A DNA stretch of 64,000 bases from Symsagittifera roscoffensis (Eukaryota > Xenacoelomorpha > Acoela > Convolutidae). The notes beneath the pieces are model-generated. The model saw only the letters and a list, made by a program, of their open reading frames with translations. It did no database searches and was not told the DNA's origin. The DNA is taken from positions 86,649,845 through 86,713,844 of the forward strand of contig NC_087062.1 in the NCBI RefSeq assembly GCF_963678635.1, written 5' to 3'. Below are positions 11,986 to 24,362 of this stretch, in pieces (within the stretch, counting starts at the first letter, position 1; each line of letters opens with the position of its first letter). The translations under genes and the position numbers were made by a program.

Positions 11986-12360
11986 TGTTCCGACTTTCGA
12001 TACGAAAGTCACGGAATATTTGTGCTCGGGGTGGGTTTTTTTTTCTTCAGACAAATTTCGACTTTTTAACTAGCCATTTTTGACGGAATTTTTTTATATC
12101 ATTCCAAAGGTATTGTTGTCCTGGGCTCAAATTTGAAAAGATATTTCACCTGTGATCTTTTTTCGTAAAGTTATGGGGGTTTAAAGATTGCCATTTTGGC
12201 CAATTTGGGAAAATTAACGCGCGATATAGTTTGCGCTATTAACGCGTAAGCGGAGAGTTAATCTGTCTTAGAAATCGTTCCAAATTGGTTTAACGAAGCT
12301 TATTTGCCATAGTTGATTTGTTACAAGTAGCGAAATCTATCTATTTGTATTTTATATGGC

Positions 12361-12470
12361 GCAGAGACAATTCAGCCACAGACAATTCAGCCGATTTAAA
12401 ATACAGACAATTCAGCCAAAAAAACTCAGACCATTCAGCCAAAGACAATTCGGCCGATTTAGATTAAAGA
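12361..12470 (+). repeat. left terminal inverted repeat of the MULE
   Basis: Contains repeated AGACAATTCAGCC-type units separated by A/T-rich linkers. It matches the complement of 13899-14003 unit by unit. Iterated motifs at MULE ends are plausible transposase binding sites; that role is inferred. Confidence 0.85.
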
Positions 12471-12754
12471 GACAAGATAAAAGGGAACAATGAAACTTTT
12501 CTAATTTGATTAGAGTCAGAAGGCTTTCAACAGTTTACCAAAGAAATGTAAAACATCAAATAACAAATTTCGAAGATCAAAATAAACTTGCTATGCATAA
12601 AGTTTTACGAAATATGTACATTGAAGGTACACAGTTTTAAATACTTCTGTATATGGTCTCGATTGTAGTTTTTTTTTGAACGAGTTTATCATTTGCTATT
12701 GAATACTTGGGCTTCTGTTTTCTGATAATATCACCGGACATCAGTCTCTCTACA

Positions 12755-13386
12755 TTAATTTCGGCGTTTTTTTTGCTCATCTTTGAATCGTGTGATCAAC
12801 TTGGGGAGGGATGGATGCTTTGTCGATACGAATTTATTGAAGCTGCCATTCCATGCCTCCAACGCATTGTTCGTACGAGGTTCTCCGCTGAGCACCCGAT
12901 TGAAAATGTTCCAATCGGCAATGTCAAACTTTGGTTTGACGCGTCTATTTCCTCGACAAGCACCAATATAGGTGTCTTCGAAGTAGTCTGATAGACTCTG
13001 GAATTCCTCTGAGGGATCATCTTTTCGGAGCGCCTCAAAAGCGAAAATAACGTCGTCAATGGGAACGAATGCCAAGCAAATCATTTTTTTGACATTCAGT
13101 CGAAACTCATCATCGTCCATGTACTTGCGCGAAAAACCAAATTTTTGTACATTGCGCCATACTGCTTGGCCCAGGTGGAAGAAACAGAATTGAATTTCTG
13201 TATCAGGCTGCATTTTTTTTATGGCGTTGCGAACAGCGGCTTCAAAGTCAATGACTACTTTTTTTCCAAATTGCTCTAAGCAGCCAAAAAGTTTTTCGTA
13301 AGTGTCTTGCGTCTTATTAGGCAGCACAGCATACACCAAGGGTATAACTGCGTTTTCGATTACACCACGAATAGTATAAACTTTAA
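12755..13386 (-). pseudogene. MULE transposase fragment (C-terminal catalytic part)
   Basis: The frame reads about 210 residues on the minus strand. It opens after a good acceptor (CTACTTTTTGCAG) whose exon begins at 13386 with KVYTIRG...IPLVYAVLPNKT, a usual MULE transposase motif preceding the second catalytic Asp. That Asp is in KVVIDFEAA, followed by the CFFHLGQAVWR motif (Cys-Phe-Phe-His with Gln and Arg). The third acidic residue is Glu in RTNNALEAWNGSF. The first catalytic Asp, normally in a DGTF-like motif upstream, and any FLYWCH finger are not visible in the element. The reading frame ends at a stop soon after a Lys-rich segment. It is most likely a truncated, non-functional transposase; an unrecognised upstream exon would change that. 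Confidence 0.85.
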
Positions 13387-13898
13387 CTGCAAAAAGTAGG
13401 CGCTAAACGCGGTACTGGTTTCTGGTTGGTCAATATTTTAATCGCATTTAGTTTATCTTTTAAAAAAGTTTAAGTATCAAATTAGTTTCAACCAACTACC
13501 CAAATTACCTGATAGGCGGTTGCACCCTCCCCCGCCTAAGGCATGATAAGAATATCAGCGTAACTGTGTGGCCAGTACGTGGTAGGGGTGGTCAGCCCTT
13601 TAACTTATATTCTTTTTGACTGCCTGTAAATTCCCAATTTCGGGTCTGCTTTCGTGTAAATTGGTTAACTTTTAAGTTTTGCGCAGTTTTTTGTAGAGTT
13701 CGATTTTAACTTAACTATTATTCCAAAATTGGAAACATAATGAGTTGTATAAAGTTTTATTATGCTTAGGCATTTTTGGTTCTGTTAATTTTGATTGTTT
13801 TATGTGCATTTGAAAGGAATTACTTATAAGTCGTCTAATGAAAGCTTTGATGTTTTGCCGCATGTGAAAAGTTTTTGCGCGCACGTTTTAAAACTTTA

Positions 13899-14003
13899 AA
13901 ACTGTCTGAATAGTCTTTGGCCGAATTGTCTCACTCATTTTGACTGAATTGTCTGAATTTGAAATTGGCTGAATTGTCTGTGGCCGAATTGTCTGAACGC
14001 GAC
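13899..14003 (-). repeat. right terminal inverted repeat of the MULE
   Basis: Mirror of 12361-12470, with GGCTGAATTGTCT-type units. It ends at GAACGCGAC immediately before the second copy of TTTATATGGC. Confidence 0.85.
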
Positions 14004-14171
14004 TTTATATGGCGTGTGGGGGGATGATTTTTATTTTTAAAAAATTTCAAATTTAAAAAAAAAAATTTCAATTTGTTTTATTACTTTTAATTTTTTAATG
14101 TTATTACTGCTCCATAAACCTTAATAGGCAGTCGGAATATTCAGGGCTTCGCCCTGATACGAGCAGTCTTG

Positions 14172-15216
14172 TTTTTATAGGTCTCGAGATTTATTTGCTT
14201 ATATTAGACGTGCCTATTAGCCGATTCGTATTTGTTAAAAATTAGCAGAAAAGGAACATTAGCAGAGCAGCCAAATTTTCCTGTACAATTAATGCAAACA
14301 TCGAATAAGTTTTGTGTTTTGTTATTTAATTTCTTAAAAACCGAAACCTTTTAAGTACTAAACTTTTTTCTCCAATTTGTGTTAACTCTCGCAAAGTTAG
14401 ACAAGTTTGTTTTTTTTTGTTTATTTTGCCATCGGTTAACTTTAATTTTAATGGCCTGAATTTACCTACTTAAATTGAACAGTCAATTTTGGTTGGCTGA
14501 AATAAGTTTCCCATCACTCATTCTCTCCATCATAAGAGATGCCATCATTATGAATATCTTATACGCTGTTTGTTCTCTTTTGAATTGTTGTTACTAATTC
14601 ATAAGTGTTTGAAAAGCTTTGAAGGATTTAAGATTTGTATTCAAGCTTGAAATTGTTTGAATTTATCTTTCAGATGCCATGTTTATAATTTAACTTGGGG
14701 TACATGGCAATTTGGAAAATTAGGGATTCAAGCCAAAAATTTGGGTTCAAGCTAACTATCACAAAATTTGAAGTCTGAGAATTATTTGGAATACTTACTC
14801 AGTTTCATAGACTTTATGTAATGTTTAGTTCCTTTTTCAGAAGTTCTGAATTTTCATTGACATCTACAATCAAAGAAAAAAATTGCTATTTACTGCATAA
14901 TGGACATCATTGCTGAAAAGTGTATAGAAAACTAATTTTGTTCCCACTTTTAAAGAAACGAAAAACTTATATGCCCCATTGAAGATATCGACTCCCTAAA
15001 ATCAAATTTAAAAAGATTTCCTACCATTGATATTTTTTGTAAAGCTCTTGTAGTTTCAAAATTGCCAGTTTGGCCTTGCTCTGGACTAATTTATGCTCAT
15101 TTTGTAGATTTTATCCATAATCCTGAAAACGCAACCTGAATTTTTAAGTTATACCGCACAACAAAAATGTTCAAAATTGATTTGAGGCTAGCTAATCGGG
15201 CGTAATAGTTTCGTAC
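14172..15216. other. noncoding stretch, no gene recognised
   Basis: AT-rich DNA upstream of the large tandem array. I see no supported exon or element boundary. Confidence 0.4.
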
Positions 15217-18134
15217 GACTCAAATTTACACACTTGATCTTTGATATTGTCCAAAATGACATTTTAAAATATTTTCTTTTTCCAGGAACTATTCGATATG
15301 GATTAGGGGACAGTCGGAACATTCAGGTCCTTGTTTGGGAGTAGAAGTAATTGGAATTTAAAATATTACCCCATCATGATAATTTTGAAGTCCCTTTTGA
15401 AGCACCTGAAGACTGAAGGAATTCGATCCCCAGCCAACACAAGTGGTCCCCCTTTGGTACTATTTTGAGAGGAAATTTTTTAAATGCGCCGTTGTTGCCA
15501 ATACTTATTAATTTTGAAGGGGAGTGAGCGCCGAAAAAACGTAAATTTTGGTCAAAATCTTCAAAAAAGTGCATAAAAACGTTTTTTGTTTCTGGCCGTT
15601 TTTACAAAAATTCGCGAAGAATTTTTACGAGAAAATTCTAGATCCTAACTGCTTAAACGCGTTAATTTTCTTATCAACTGCAGATTTTTCTCATGATGGC
15701 AGCTAGAGTTTTGTCAAGGTTTCTTCTTCAATCTCCTCCTTTTAAAGAAGAACAATTGTGTTGGAAATTATAAAGCAGCGTTTCGCAAGCAGAATGCAAG
15801 CTTATTTTTAAACAAGCATTTTGAAAGCTAAAACTTTATAGCAAAAACTGAGTTTTTTGGCTTGTTGGAAATGATATGTGGATAATCCAGTTTTGTGAGT
15901 CCAAGGCGTCTTCAAGGTTTTCTCATATTCATACCATCCGTGCCCAGCAGGTCATTCAGTTTCATGTCCACGGAAGGAAGGCAAATCCAAAGCCACGTAG
16001 ACATTCTGTTTTGTGATATGTCGGTTATGTTGACGTTACTTCGGAAATTAAACTAACTGTTACAGATAACAAAAATGAGCAATTAACGCATCGCATCGAA
16101 TGTCAGCATATCAGGCGCAATAAAAAATTTGTTTCATGGAAAGCACAAAACAATTATAAACAATTCCCAGGGTCGAGGCCGTGATAGCATGCTCATGGTT
16201 TCAAACTTCACAAACAAAGTAGTTTTGCGAGCGAGTTCTATCTTTGAACATTTCAAAAATGATCATTTCGAAAAAGACTAATGTATGTATATTCTTAAAA
16301 CTAAAGTTATGGAACTAGTTTTAAAACCTGAGAATAATCACAGGATTTTGTGGTAACGTAGAAAAGTTGCCTGACGTTTTTAATTCCAAGAAAACTCAAA
16401 ATGTAAGTCTGAGTTTACCGGCCTGCAAGTTTGCAAGATTGGAAAAATATCCCTGAGTGTTCCTATTTTGCTAAAAGGCATCCAAAGCGGTGTTTGCTAT
16501 TAAATTTTTCTGTTTCAAATACTTTGAAATTTTTTCGTTGTTAGTTAAAACCACCACCCATACGCAAAGTCAAATACAAAGTGATATATACTGGGTGACA
16601 CCAAATTTTCAATGAGCCAGAAGTATTTCTAAAGTTAATGACTTCAGAATTTGCAAAAACAATGTGCTTGCTGTGATAGATAGCTACAAACATTGACAAC
16701 TTGCCGGGAAATGAAGCTTAAGATAAAAATTTTGGGCAAAAATAAAGTAGAAAAAAAAGTTATGTCTTATCAATTCAATTTTTGGAATAAAGTTCAGTAC
16801 CTTGAAAACTTTGCCTTTTTAAGGGCAACAAACGAAACAAAACTGAATGCTAAGCCATAAACATACTTTTTTTCGCTGGATCAAAACTGGGTTTTCCTGG
16901 GTTTCAGACATAATTTGCAAGGAAATTTGAATTCAGAAAAGACTGAAATCTACAACAGGTGCTCAAATGGGATCAAATTTGCTTCAAACGCGCTAGTCTG
17001 TAAGATTTCAATGCTTCGTCGACCATTTTTCTTTTCAGGGAAAAGTTAGCAAAATCTTGATGATGCGTTTTCAATGTCGCCCAATATATAAAAACGAGTC
17101 ATTTAAATCATTTAGCTTGCCTCAGTTTAATTGTGAAGGATTTCTAAGTCGGCCTAATTCGCTGCCTGGTTGCCGCAATAACCCGATATAAACCACCCAT
17201 TAATTATCCGGTGAAATCAATGGCGTGCGCAAAAAATTTTATAGGGGTCAGGCGTGCGCCCTAAAACAAGAAACTAAAAATAAAGAAGCGTTCTACAACG
17301 CACATTTTTGAATAAATAGCGCCAGAATTTTTTCTGCATGCACGTGTGATTCAAGATGAAAAAAACGCTCTAAAAGCAAAAATAAACGAATGAATGTTCG
17401 TACCCCATCAAAGCCCTGAATGTTCCGTCTGCTTTCAACGACTATGAAATGGATTCTGCTTTTTAACAGTTGATGAAGTCTTATAAAAATTGATGACTTG
17501 TTCATAAATTTTTTTTTTCAGTTTTTCTGAAAACCTTTCACCTCACACGCTAAGTAAAAATTGAAACGCTGTATTCAACGTCAATTAACTTATCACAAAA
17601 AAAAGTAATGGAAAGCAATGAATTAAATGCCCAATCGCGGCTTACTCGTTAATAGCACGAAACATATCGCTCGTTATTTGTTCGATGTGAAATTTAGTTT
17701 GAAAGTTCATCTCAGGACGCTATTGTCTTTCAAAATTAAAGTTCCATTCAAATTTGATTTATTAAAAACCTCAATTCGACCATAGTCTTAAGAAATACAA
17801 CAACGTTTTTTTCAAATCATAGTAGTTTTTTTCGGCTGGTATGATGTAAGGAGTTAAACAAAAAACTAGGGATTAGATGTATTTGACAATCATAGGAAAA
17901 TAAGCAGAGTGAAAAAAGATTTTTTTGAATTTTAGAAAATTTTGATTCGAAAAAGGTGCTAAGATACTCAAAGTAAACTAAGTTTTTTTAATTCCAAGAA
18001 AACTCAAAAAGTAAGTCTACAAAGTCTCAAAAAACTAGAGTTTACAATGTGCTTGCTGTGATCGATAGCTACAAACATTGACAACTTGCCGGGAAATTAA
18101 GCTTAAGTTAAAAATTTTGGGCAAAAATTTGGAA
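15217..18134. repeat. large tandem repeat, unit 1 (~2.9 kb)
   Basis: First of three head-to-tail copies, starting at GACTCAAATTT. It contains a HINE-like 3' motif CAGTCGGAACATTCAGG near 15311 on the plus strand, a hAT-MITE-like block near 15480-15650 (GCGCCGAAAAAACG), and a second, inverted HINE-like end CCCTGAATGTTCCGTC near 17415. A ~90-bp segment around CAATGTGCTTGCTGTGAT occurs twice in the unit, near 16661 and at its end near 18047. The short minus-strand frame at 17293-17505 recurs in all units but runs through the transposon end, so I do not call it a gene. Confidence 0.9.
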
Positions 18135-21049
18135 GACTCAAATTTTTACACTTGATCTTTGATATAGTCCAAAATGATATTTTCAAATATTTTCTTTTCC
18201 CAAGAACTATTCGATATGGATTAGGGGACAGTCGGAACATTCAGGTCTTGTTTGGGAGTAGAAGTAATTGGAATTTAAAATATTACCCCATCATGATAAT
18301 TTTGAAGTCCCTTTTGAAACACCTAAAGACTGAAGGAATTCGATCCCCAGCCAACACAAGTGGTCCCCCTTTGGTACTATTTTGAGAGGAAATTATTTAA
18401 ATGCGCCGTTGTTGCCAATACATATTAATTTTGAAGGGGAGTGAGCGCCGAAAAAACGTAAATTTTGGTCAAAATCTTCAAAAATGGGCATAAAAACGTT
18501 TTTTGTTTCTGGCCGTTTTTACAAAAATTCGCGAAGAATTTTTACGAGAAAATCCTAGATCCTAACTGCTTAAAAGCGTTAATTTCCTTATCAACTGCAG
18601 ATTTTTCTCATGATGGCAGCTAGAGTTTTGTCATGGTTTCTTCTTCAATCTCCTCCTTTTAAAGAAGAACAATTGTTATTGAAATTATAAAGCAGCGTTT
18701 AACAAGCAGAATGCAAGCTTATTTTTAAACAAGCATTAGGAAAGCTAAAACTTTACGGCAAAAACTGAGTTTTTTGGCTTGTTGGAAATGATAAGTGGAT
18801 AATCCAGTTTTGTGAGTCCAAAGCGTCTTCAAGGTTTCCTCATACTCATACCATCCGTGCCCAGCAGGTCATTCAGTTTCATGTCCACGGAAGGACGGCA
18901 AATCCAAAGCGACGTAGACATTCTGTTTTGTGATCTGTCGGTTATGTTGACGTTACTTCGGAAATTAAACTAACTGTTACAGATAACCAAAATGAGCAAT
19001 TAACGCATCGAATGTCAGCATATCAGGCGCAATAAAAAATTTGTTTCATGGAAAGCACAAAACAGTTATAAACAATTCCCAGGGTCGAGGCAGTGATAGC
19101 ATGTTCATGGTTTCAAACTCCACAAACAAAGTAGTTTTGCGAGCGAGTTCTAATTTTGAACATTTCAAAAATGATCATTTCGAAAAAGACTAATGTATTT
19201 ATATTCTTAAAACTAAAGTTATGGAACTAGTTTTAAAACCTGAGAATAATCACAGGATTTTGTGGTAACGTAGAAAAGTTGCCTGACGTTTTTAATTCCA
19301 AGAAAACTCAAAATGTAAGTCTGAGTTTACCGGCCTGCAAGTTTGCAAGATTGGAAGAATATCCTTGAGTGTTCCTATTTTGCTAAAAGGCATCCAAAGC
19401 GGTGTTTGCTATTAAATTTTTCTGTTTCAAATACTTTGAAATTTTTTCGTTGTTAGTTAAAACCACCACCCATACGCAAAGTCAAATACAAAGTGATATA
19501 TACTGGGTGACACCAAATTTTCAATGAGCCAGAAGTATTTCTAAAGTTAATGACTTCAGAATTTGCAAAAACAATGTGCTTGCAGTGATAGATAGCTACA
19601 AACATTGACAACTTGCCGGGAAATGAAGCTTAAGATAAAAATTTTGGGCAAAAATAAAGTAGAAAAAAAAGTTATGTTTTATCAATTCAATTTTTGGAAT
19701 AAAGTTCAGTACCTTGAAAACTTTGCCTTTTTAAGGGCAACAAACGAAACAAAACTGAATGCTAAGCCATAAACATACCTTTTTTCGCTGGATCAAAACT
19801 GGGTTTTCCTGGGTTTCAGACATAATTTGCAAGGAAATTTGAATTCAGAAAAGACTGAAATTTACAACAGGTGCTCAAATGGGATCAAATTTGCTTCAAA
19901 CGCGCTAGTCTGTAAGATTTCAATGCTTCGTCGACCATTTTTCTTTTCAGGGAAAAGTTAGCAAAATCTTGATGATGCTTTTTCAATGTCGGCCAATATA
20001 TAAAAACGAGTCATTTAAATCATTTAGCTTGCCTCAGTTTAATTGTGAAGGATTTCTAAGTCGGCCTAATTCGCTGCCTGGTCGCCGCAATAACCCGATA
20101 TAAACCACCCATTAATTATCCGGTGAAATCAATGGCGTGCGCAAAAAATTTTATAGGGGTCAGGCGTGCGCCCTAAAACAAGAAACTAAAAATAAAGAAG
20201 CGTTCTACAACGCACATTTTTGAATAAATAGCGCCAGAATTTTTTCTGCATGCACGTGTGATTCAAGATGAAAAAAACGCTCTAAAAGCAAAAATAAACG
20301 AATGAATGTTCGTACCCCATCAAAGCCCTGAATGTTCCGTCTGCTTTCAACGACTATGAAATGGATTCTGCTTTTTAACAGTTGATGATGTCTTATAAAA
20401 ATTGATGACTTGTTCATAAAACTTTTTTTTTCAGTTTTTCTGAAAACCTTTCACCTCACACGCTAAGTAAAAATTGAAACGCTGTATTCAACGTCAATTA
20501 ACTTATCACAAAAAAAAGTAATGGAAAGCAATGAATTAAATGCCCAATCGCGGCTTACTCGTTAATAGCACGAAACATATCGCTCGTTATTTGTTCTATG
20601 TGAAATTTAGTTTGAAAGTTCATCTCAGGACGCTATTGTCTTTCAAAATAAAAGTTCCATTCAAATTTGATTTATTAAAAACCTCAATTCGACCATAGTC
20701 TTAAGAAATACAACAACGTTTTTTTTCAAATCATGGTAGTTTTTTTCGGCTGGTATGATGTAAGGAGTTAAACAAAAAACTAGGGATTAGATGTATTTGA
20801 CAATCATAGGAAAATAAGCAGAGTGAAAAAAGTTTTTTTTTGAATTTTAGAAAATTTTGATTCGAAAAAGGTGCTAAGATCCTCAAAGTAAACTAAGTTT
20901 TTTTAATTCCAAGAAAACTCAAAAAGTAAGTCTACAAAGTCTCAAAAAACTAGAGTTTACAATGTGCTTGCTGTGATCGATAGCTACAAACATTGACAAC
21001 TTGCCGGGAAATTAAGCTTAAGTTAAAAATTTTGGGCAAAAATTTGGAA
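18135..21049. repeat. large tandem repeat, unit 2 (~2.9 kb)
   Basis: Full-length second copy, offset 2918 bases from unit 1 and 2915 from unit 3. Same internal order of landmarks as unit 1, with scattered single-base differences and small indels. Confidence 0.9.
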
Positions 21050-23160
21050 GACTCAAATTTTTACACTTGATCTTTGATATAGTCCAAAATGATATTTTTA
21101 AATATTTTCTTTTCCCAAGAACTATTCGATATGGATTAGGGGACAGTCGGAACATTCAGGTCTTGTTTGGGAGTAGAAGTAATTGGAATTTAAAATATTA
21201 CCCCATCATGATAATTTTCAAGTCCCTTTTGAAACACCTAAAGACTGAAGGAATTCGATCCCCAGCCAACACAAGTGGTCCCCCTTTGGTACTATTTTGA
21301 GAGGAAATTATTTAAATGCGCCGTTGTTGCCAATACATATTAATTTTGAAGGGGAGTGAGCGCCGAAAAAACGTAAATTTTGGTCAAAATCTTCAAAAAT
21401 GGGCATAAAAACGTTTTTTGTTTCTGGCCGTTTTTACAAAAATTCGCGAAGAATTTTTACGAGAAAATCCTAGATCCTAACTGCTTAAAAGCGTTAATTT
21501 CCTTATCAACTGCAGATTTTTCTCATGATGGCAGCTAGAGTTTTGTCATGGTTTCTTCTTCAATCTCCTCCTTTTAAAGAAGAACAATTGTTATTGAAAT
21601 TATAAAGCAGCGTTTAACAAGCAGAATGCAAGCTTATTTTTAAACAAGCATTAGGAAAGCTAAAACTTTACGGCAAAAACTGAGTTTTTTGGCTTGTTGG
21701 AAATGATAAGTGGATAATCCAGTTTTGTGAGTCCAAAGCGTCTTCAAGGTTTCCTCATACTCATACCATCCGTGCCCAGCAGGTCATTCAGTTTCATGTC
21801 CACGGAAGGACGGCAAATCCAAAGCGACGTAGACATTCTGTTTTGTGATCTGTCGGTTATGTTGACGTTACTTCGGAAATTAAACTAACTGTTACAGATA
21901 ACCAAAATGAGCAATTAACGCATCGAATGTCAGCATATCAGGCGCAAAAAAATACTTTGAAATTTTTTCGTTGTTAGTTAAAACCACCACCCATACGCAA
22001 AGTCAAATACAAAGTGATATATACTGGGTGACATTGAAAACGCAGCACCAAATTTTCAATGAGCCAAAAGTATTTCTAAAGTTAATGACTTCAGAAATTG
22101 CAAAAACAATGTGCTTGCTGTGATAGATAGCTACAAACATTGACAACTTGCCGGGAAATTAAGCTTAAGATAAAAATTTTAGTCAAAAATAACGTAAAAA
22201 AAGTTATGTTTTATCAATTCAATTTTTGGAATTAAGTTCAGTATCTTGAAACCTTTGTCTTTTTAAGGGCAATAAACGAAATAAAACTGAAGGCTAAGCC
22301 ATAAACATACCTTTTTTCGCTGGATCAAAACTGGGTTTTCCTGGGTTTCAGACATAATTTGCTTTCAAGCAATAACCCGATATAAACCAACCATTAATTA
22401 TCCGGTGAAATCATTGGCGTGCGCAAAAAATTTTATAGGGGTCAGCCTTGCGCCCTAAAACAAGAAACTAAAAATAAAGAAGCGTTCTACAACGCACCTT
22501 TTTGAATAAATAGCGCCAGAATTTTTTCTGCATGCACGTGTGATTCAAGATGAAAAAAAAACGCTCAAAAAGCAAAAATAAACGAATGAGTGTTCGTACC
22601 CCATCAAAGCCCTGAATGTTCCGTCTGCTTTTAACGACTATGAAATAGATTCTGCTTTTTAACAGTTGATGAAGTCTTATAAAAATTGATGACATGTTCA
22701 CAAAACTTTTTTTTTCAGTTTTTCTGAAAACCTTTCACCTCACACGCAAAGTAAAAAGTAAAATGCTGTATTCAACGTCAATTAACCTATCACAAAAAAA
22801 ACTAATGGAAAGCAATGAATAATATGCCCAATAGCGGCTTACTCGTTAATAGCACGAAACATATTGCTCGTTATTCATTCTATGTGAAATTTAGTTTGAA
22901 AGTTCATCTCAGGGCGCTATTATCTTTCAAAATAAAAGTTCCATTCAAATTTGACTAATTAAAAACCTCAGTTTTGACTGGAGAAAAATCATTGAGCGCA
23001 AGTTTTTACAAGGATAGCCGGTTACTGTGCAAGTACTACAGAATGTTCCGACCATAGTCTTAAGAAATACAACGTTTTTTTTTTCAAATCATGGTAGTTT
23101 TTTTTAACTTTAGAAAATTTTGATTCGAAAAAGGTGCTTAGATACTCAAAGTAAACTAAC
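21050..23160. repeat. large tandem repeat, unit 3 (internally deleted)
   Basis: The first ~900 bases are nearly identical to unit 2. After 21945 it jumps about 400 bases, and near 22360 another ~250 bases are missing. A novel segment (about 22968-23045) and one more deletion near 23100 follow. The last part is visibly more diverged from units 1 and 2 than the first part, so unit 3 is a mosaic. Confidence 0.85.
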
Positions 23161-24000
23161 GTTACTAAATTGAATTTAAATTTTTACTTTTTAAATTTAG
23201 CAATTGTAAGCTTTCAAGCAATTAAAATTAGACTGCCAGCTCGCTTTATTCGCTCGAAAAATCAAAAATTTTTTTTGTTACTTCAAACCGGTTTTTCTTG
23301 TCACTGCGAAATTTTTTTGAAAGGTGGTCCTAATCACGACTGTAACGGCTCTTATATTATATTTCGCCGGTTTTTGCGTGAAAAAAGCACATCCGAACAC
23401 AAAGTTCCTCCCAATTTCACATTTTCAATGGTCGGAACAAAAAGGCGGAAAAAAGACAAGTTTCAAAGATGTGCGTCTTCGAGCATTTCAATATTCACTA
23501 CCTTTGAGGAAGGGTTAAAACACAACTAAAACGCTCTTTTTTTAAAAAACCCAAAAAATGAAATCAGTAACTTCAACTACTTATCGAAACTCATCACATT
23601 TACGAAATTTTTATCCTTATCATTCTTCTGGTTCCTTTGTGCTCAAAGTCACGTCAAAAGCGACTTCACTGTAGTTCAAAATTGTTGGTGCAATCCCGTA
23701 CCCTAGTTCTATGAATAATGTTAGATTTTTTGTCATTTCATTGATAGTCTCCATGAAATTGCAAAAAAGTTGCTATTTTTCTAAGCAAGAAAATCTCTTT
23801 ACAATCGAATATATTTGATTACAATTGATTTCTTGCAGAAAAAAAAATATTTTTTGTTACAAAATAAACCAGTTATAATCTACGTATAATGAAAAGGTTG
23901 ATGTTTTTCTTTGTTTCATTTTACAGTGGCTGGTTGCCAATATCAGTAGGTGATCTCAAAAACAACGTTTCCTGTTTACTTTACTTGATGTTTTCTTTTT
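23161..24000. other. noncoding stretch, no gene recognised
   Basis: A 119-codon frame at 23170-23529 has no recognisable domain and shares phrases (CGGTCGGAAC and flanks) with noncoding repeat sequence near 31350. I treat it as repeat-derived. Confidence 0.4.
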
Positions 24001-24362
24001 AAATTTTATTTTCAATTTTTGGAAATTTATTCAAAAACTCTGCAACCTTATCAGTGACTAAAAAAGAAAAAACATGATGATTCTTATAATCGTAAATAAT
24101 TAAAAATTAACAGTTTAAAAAGTTAAGTTAAAAACTACTATACGTGTAATTAGTAGTCTGATGACTCATTTGATGTTCATCATTTTTGGAAATTTTATTT
24201 TCAATTTTTGGAAATTTATTCAAAAACTGTGCAACCTTATCAGTGACTAAAAAAGAAAAAACATGATGATTCTTATAATCGTAAATAATTAAAAATTAAC
24301 AGTTTAAAAAGTTAAGTCAAAAACTACTATACGTGTAATTAGTAGTCTGATGACTCATTTGT
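24001..24362. repeat. two-copy tandem duplication (189-bp period)
   Basis: 24001-24189 and 24190-24362 are almost identical, differing at a few bases such as CTCTGCAACC versus CTGTGCAACC. Near-identity indicates a recent duplication. No coding potential. Confidence 0.9.

Larger units (their letters stand above)
12351..14013. mobile_element. Mutator-like element (MULE) with 10-bp target duplication
   Basis: The element spans 12361-14003 (1643 bp). TTTATATGGC flanks it at 12351-12360 and 14004-14013; 9-11 bp duplications are typical of Mutator elements. Both ends carry ~100-bp inverted repeats built from four to five copies of a 13-bp motif AGACAATTCAGCC, with variants such as AGACAATTCGGCC. 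The uninterrupted host sequence is at about 7530 in HINE copy 2, proving the boundaries by an empty site. Inside is a minus-strand transposase remnant (12755-13386). The ~500 bp between that exon and the right terminal repeat shows no sequence for the first catalytic Asp region, so the copy is probably internally deleted and non-autonomous. Confidence 0.9.
11986..14171 (+). mobile_element. HINE/Helentron-like element, copy 3, split by a MULE
   Basis: It begins TGTTCCGACTTTCGATACG and ends with AGTCGGAATATTCAGGG, the CAGGGC-TTC-GCCCTG hairpin and GAGCAGTCTTG. Of the three copies this one best shows the inverted complement between start (TTCCGACT) and 3' subterminal AGTCGGAA. Its continuity is broken at 12361-14003 by a MULE flanked by a 10-bp duplication of the host sequence. 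Removing the insertion gives about 533 bp, matching copy 2. Confidence 0.7.

Noticed and set aside
12707-12991. 94-codon plus-strand frame within the MULE
   Set aside because: Antisense shadow of the transposase exon.
17293-17505. 70-codon minus-strand frame conserved in tandem units 1 and 2 (also 20205-20417) and in altered form in unit 3
   Set aside because: It is carried along by the tandem duplication and runs through a HINE-like end motif; conservation is explained by recent duplication, not selection.
18152-18385. 77-codon plus-strand frame also at 21067-21300
   Set aside because: Same reason: lies over a transposon end and a MITE block within the duplicated unit, no domain.
23170-23529. 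119-codon plus-strand frame
   Set aside because: No recognisable domain, and phrases are shared with noncoding repeat sequence near 31.35 kb.
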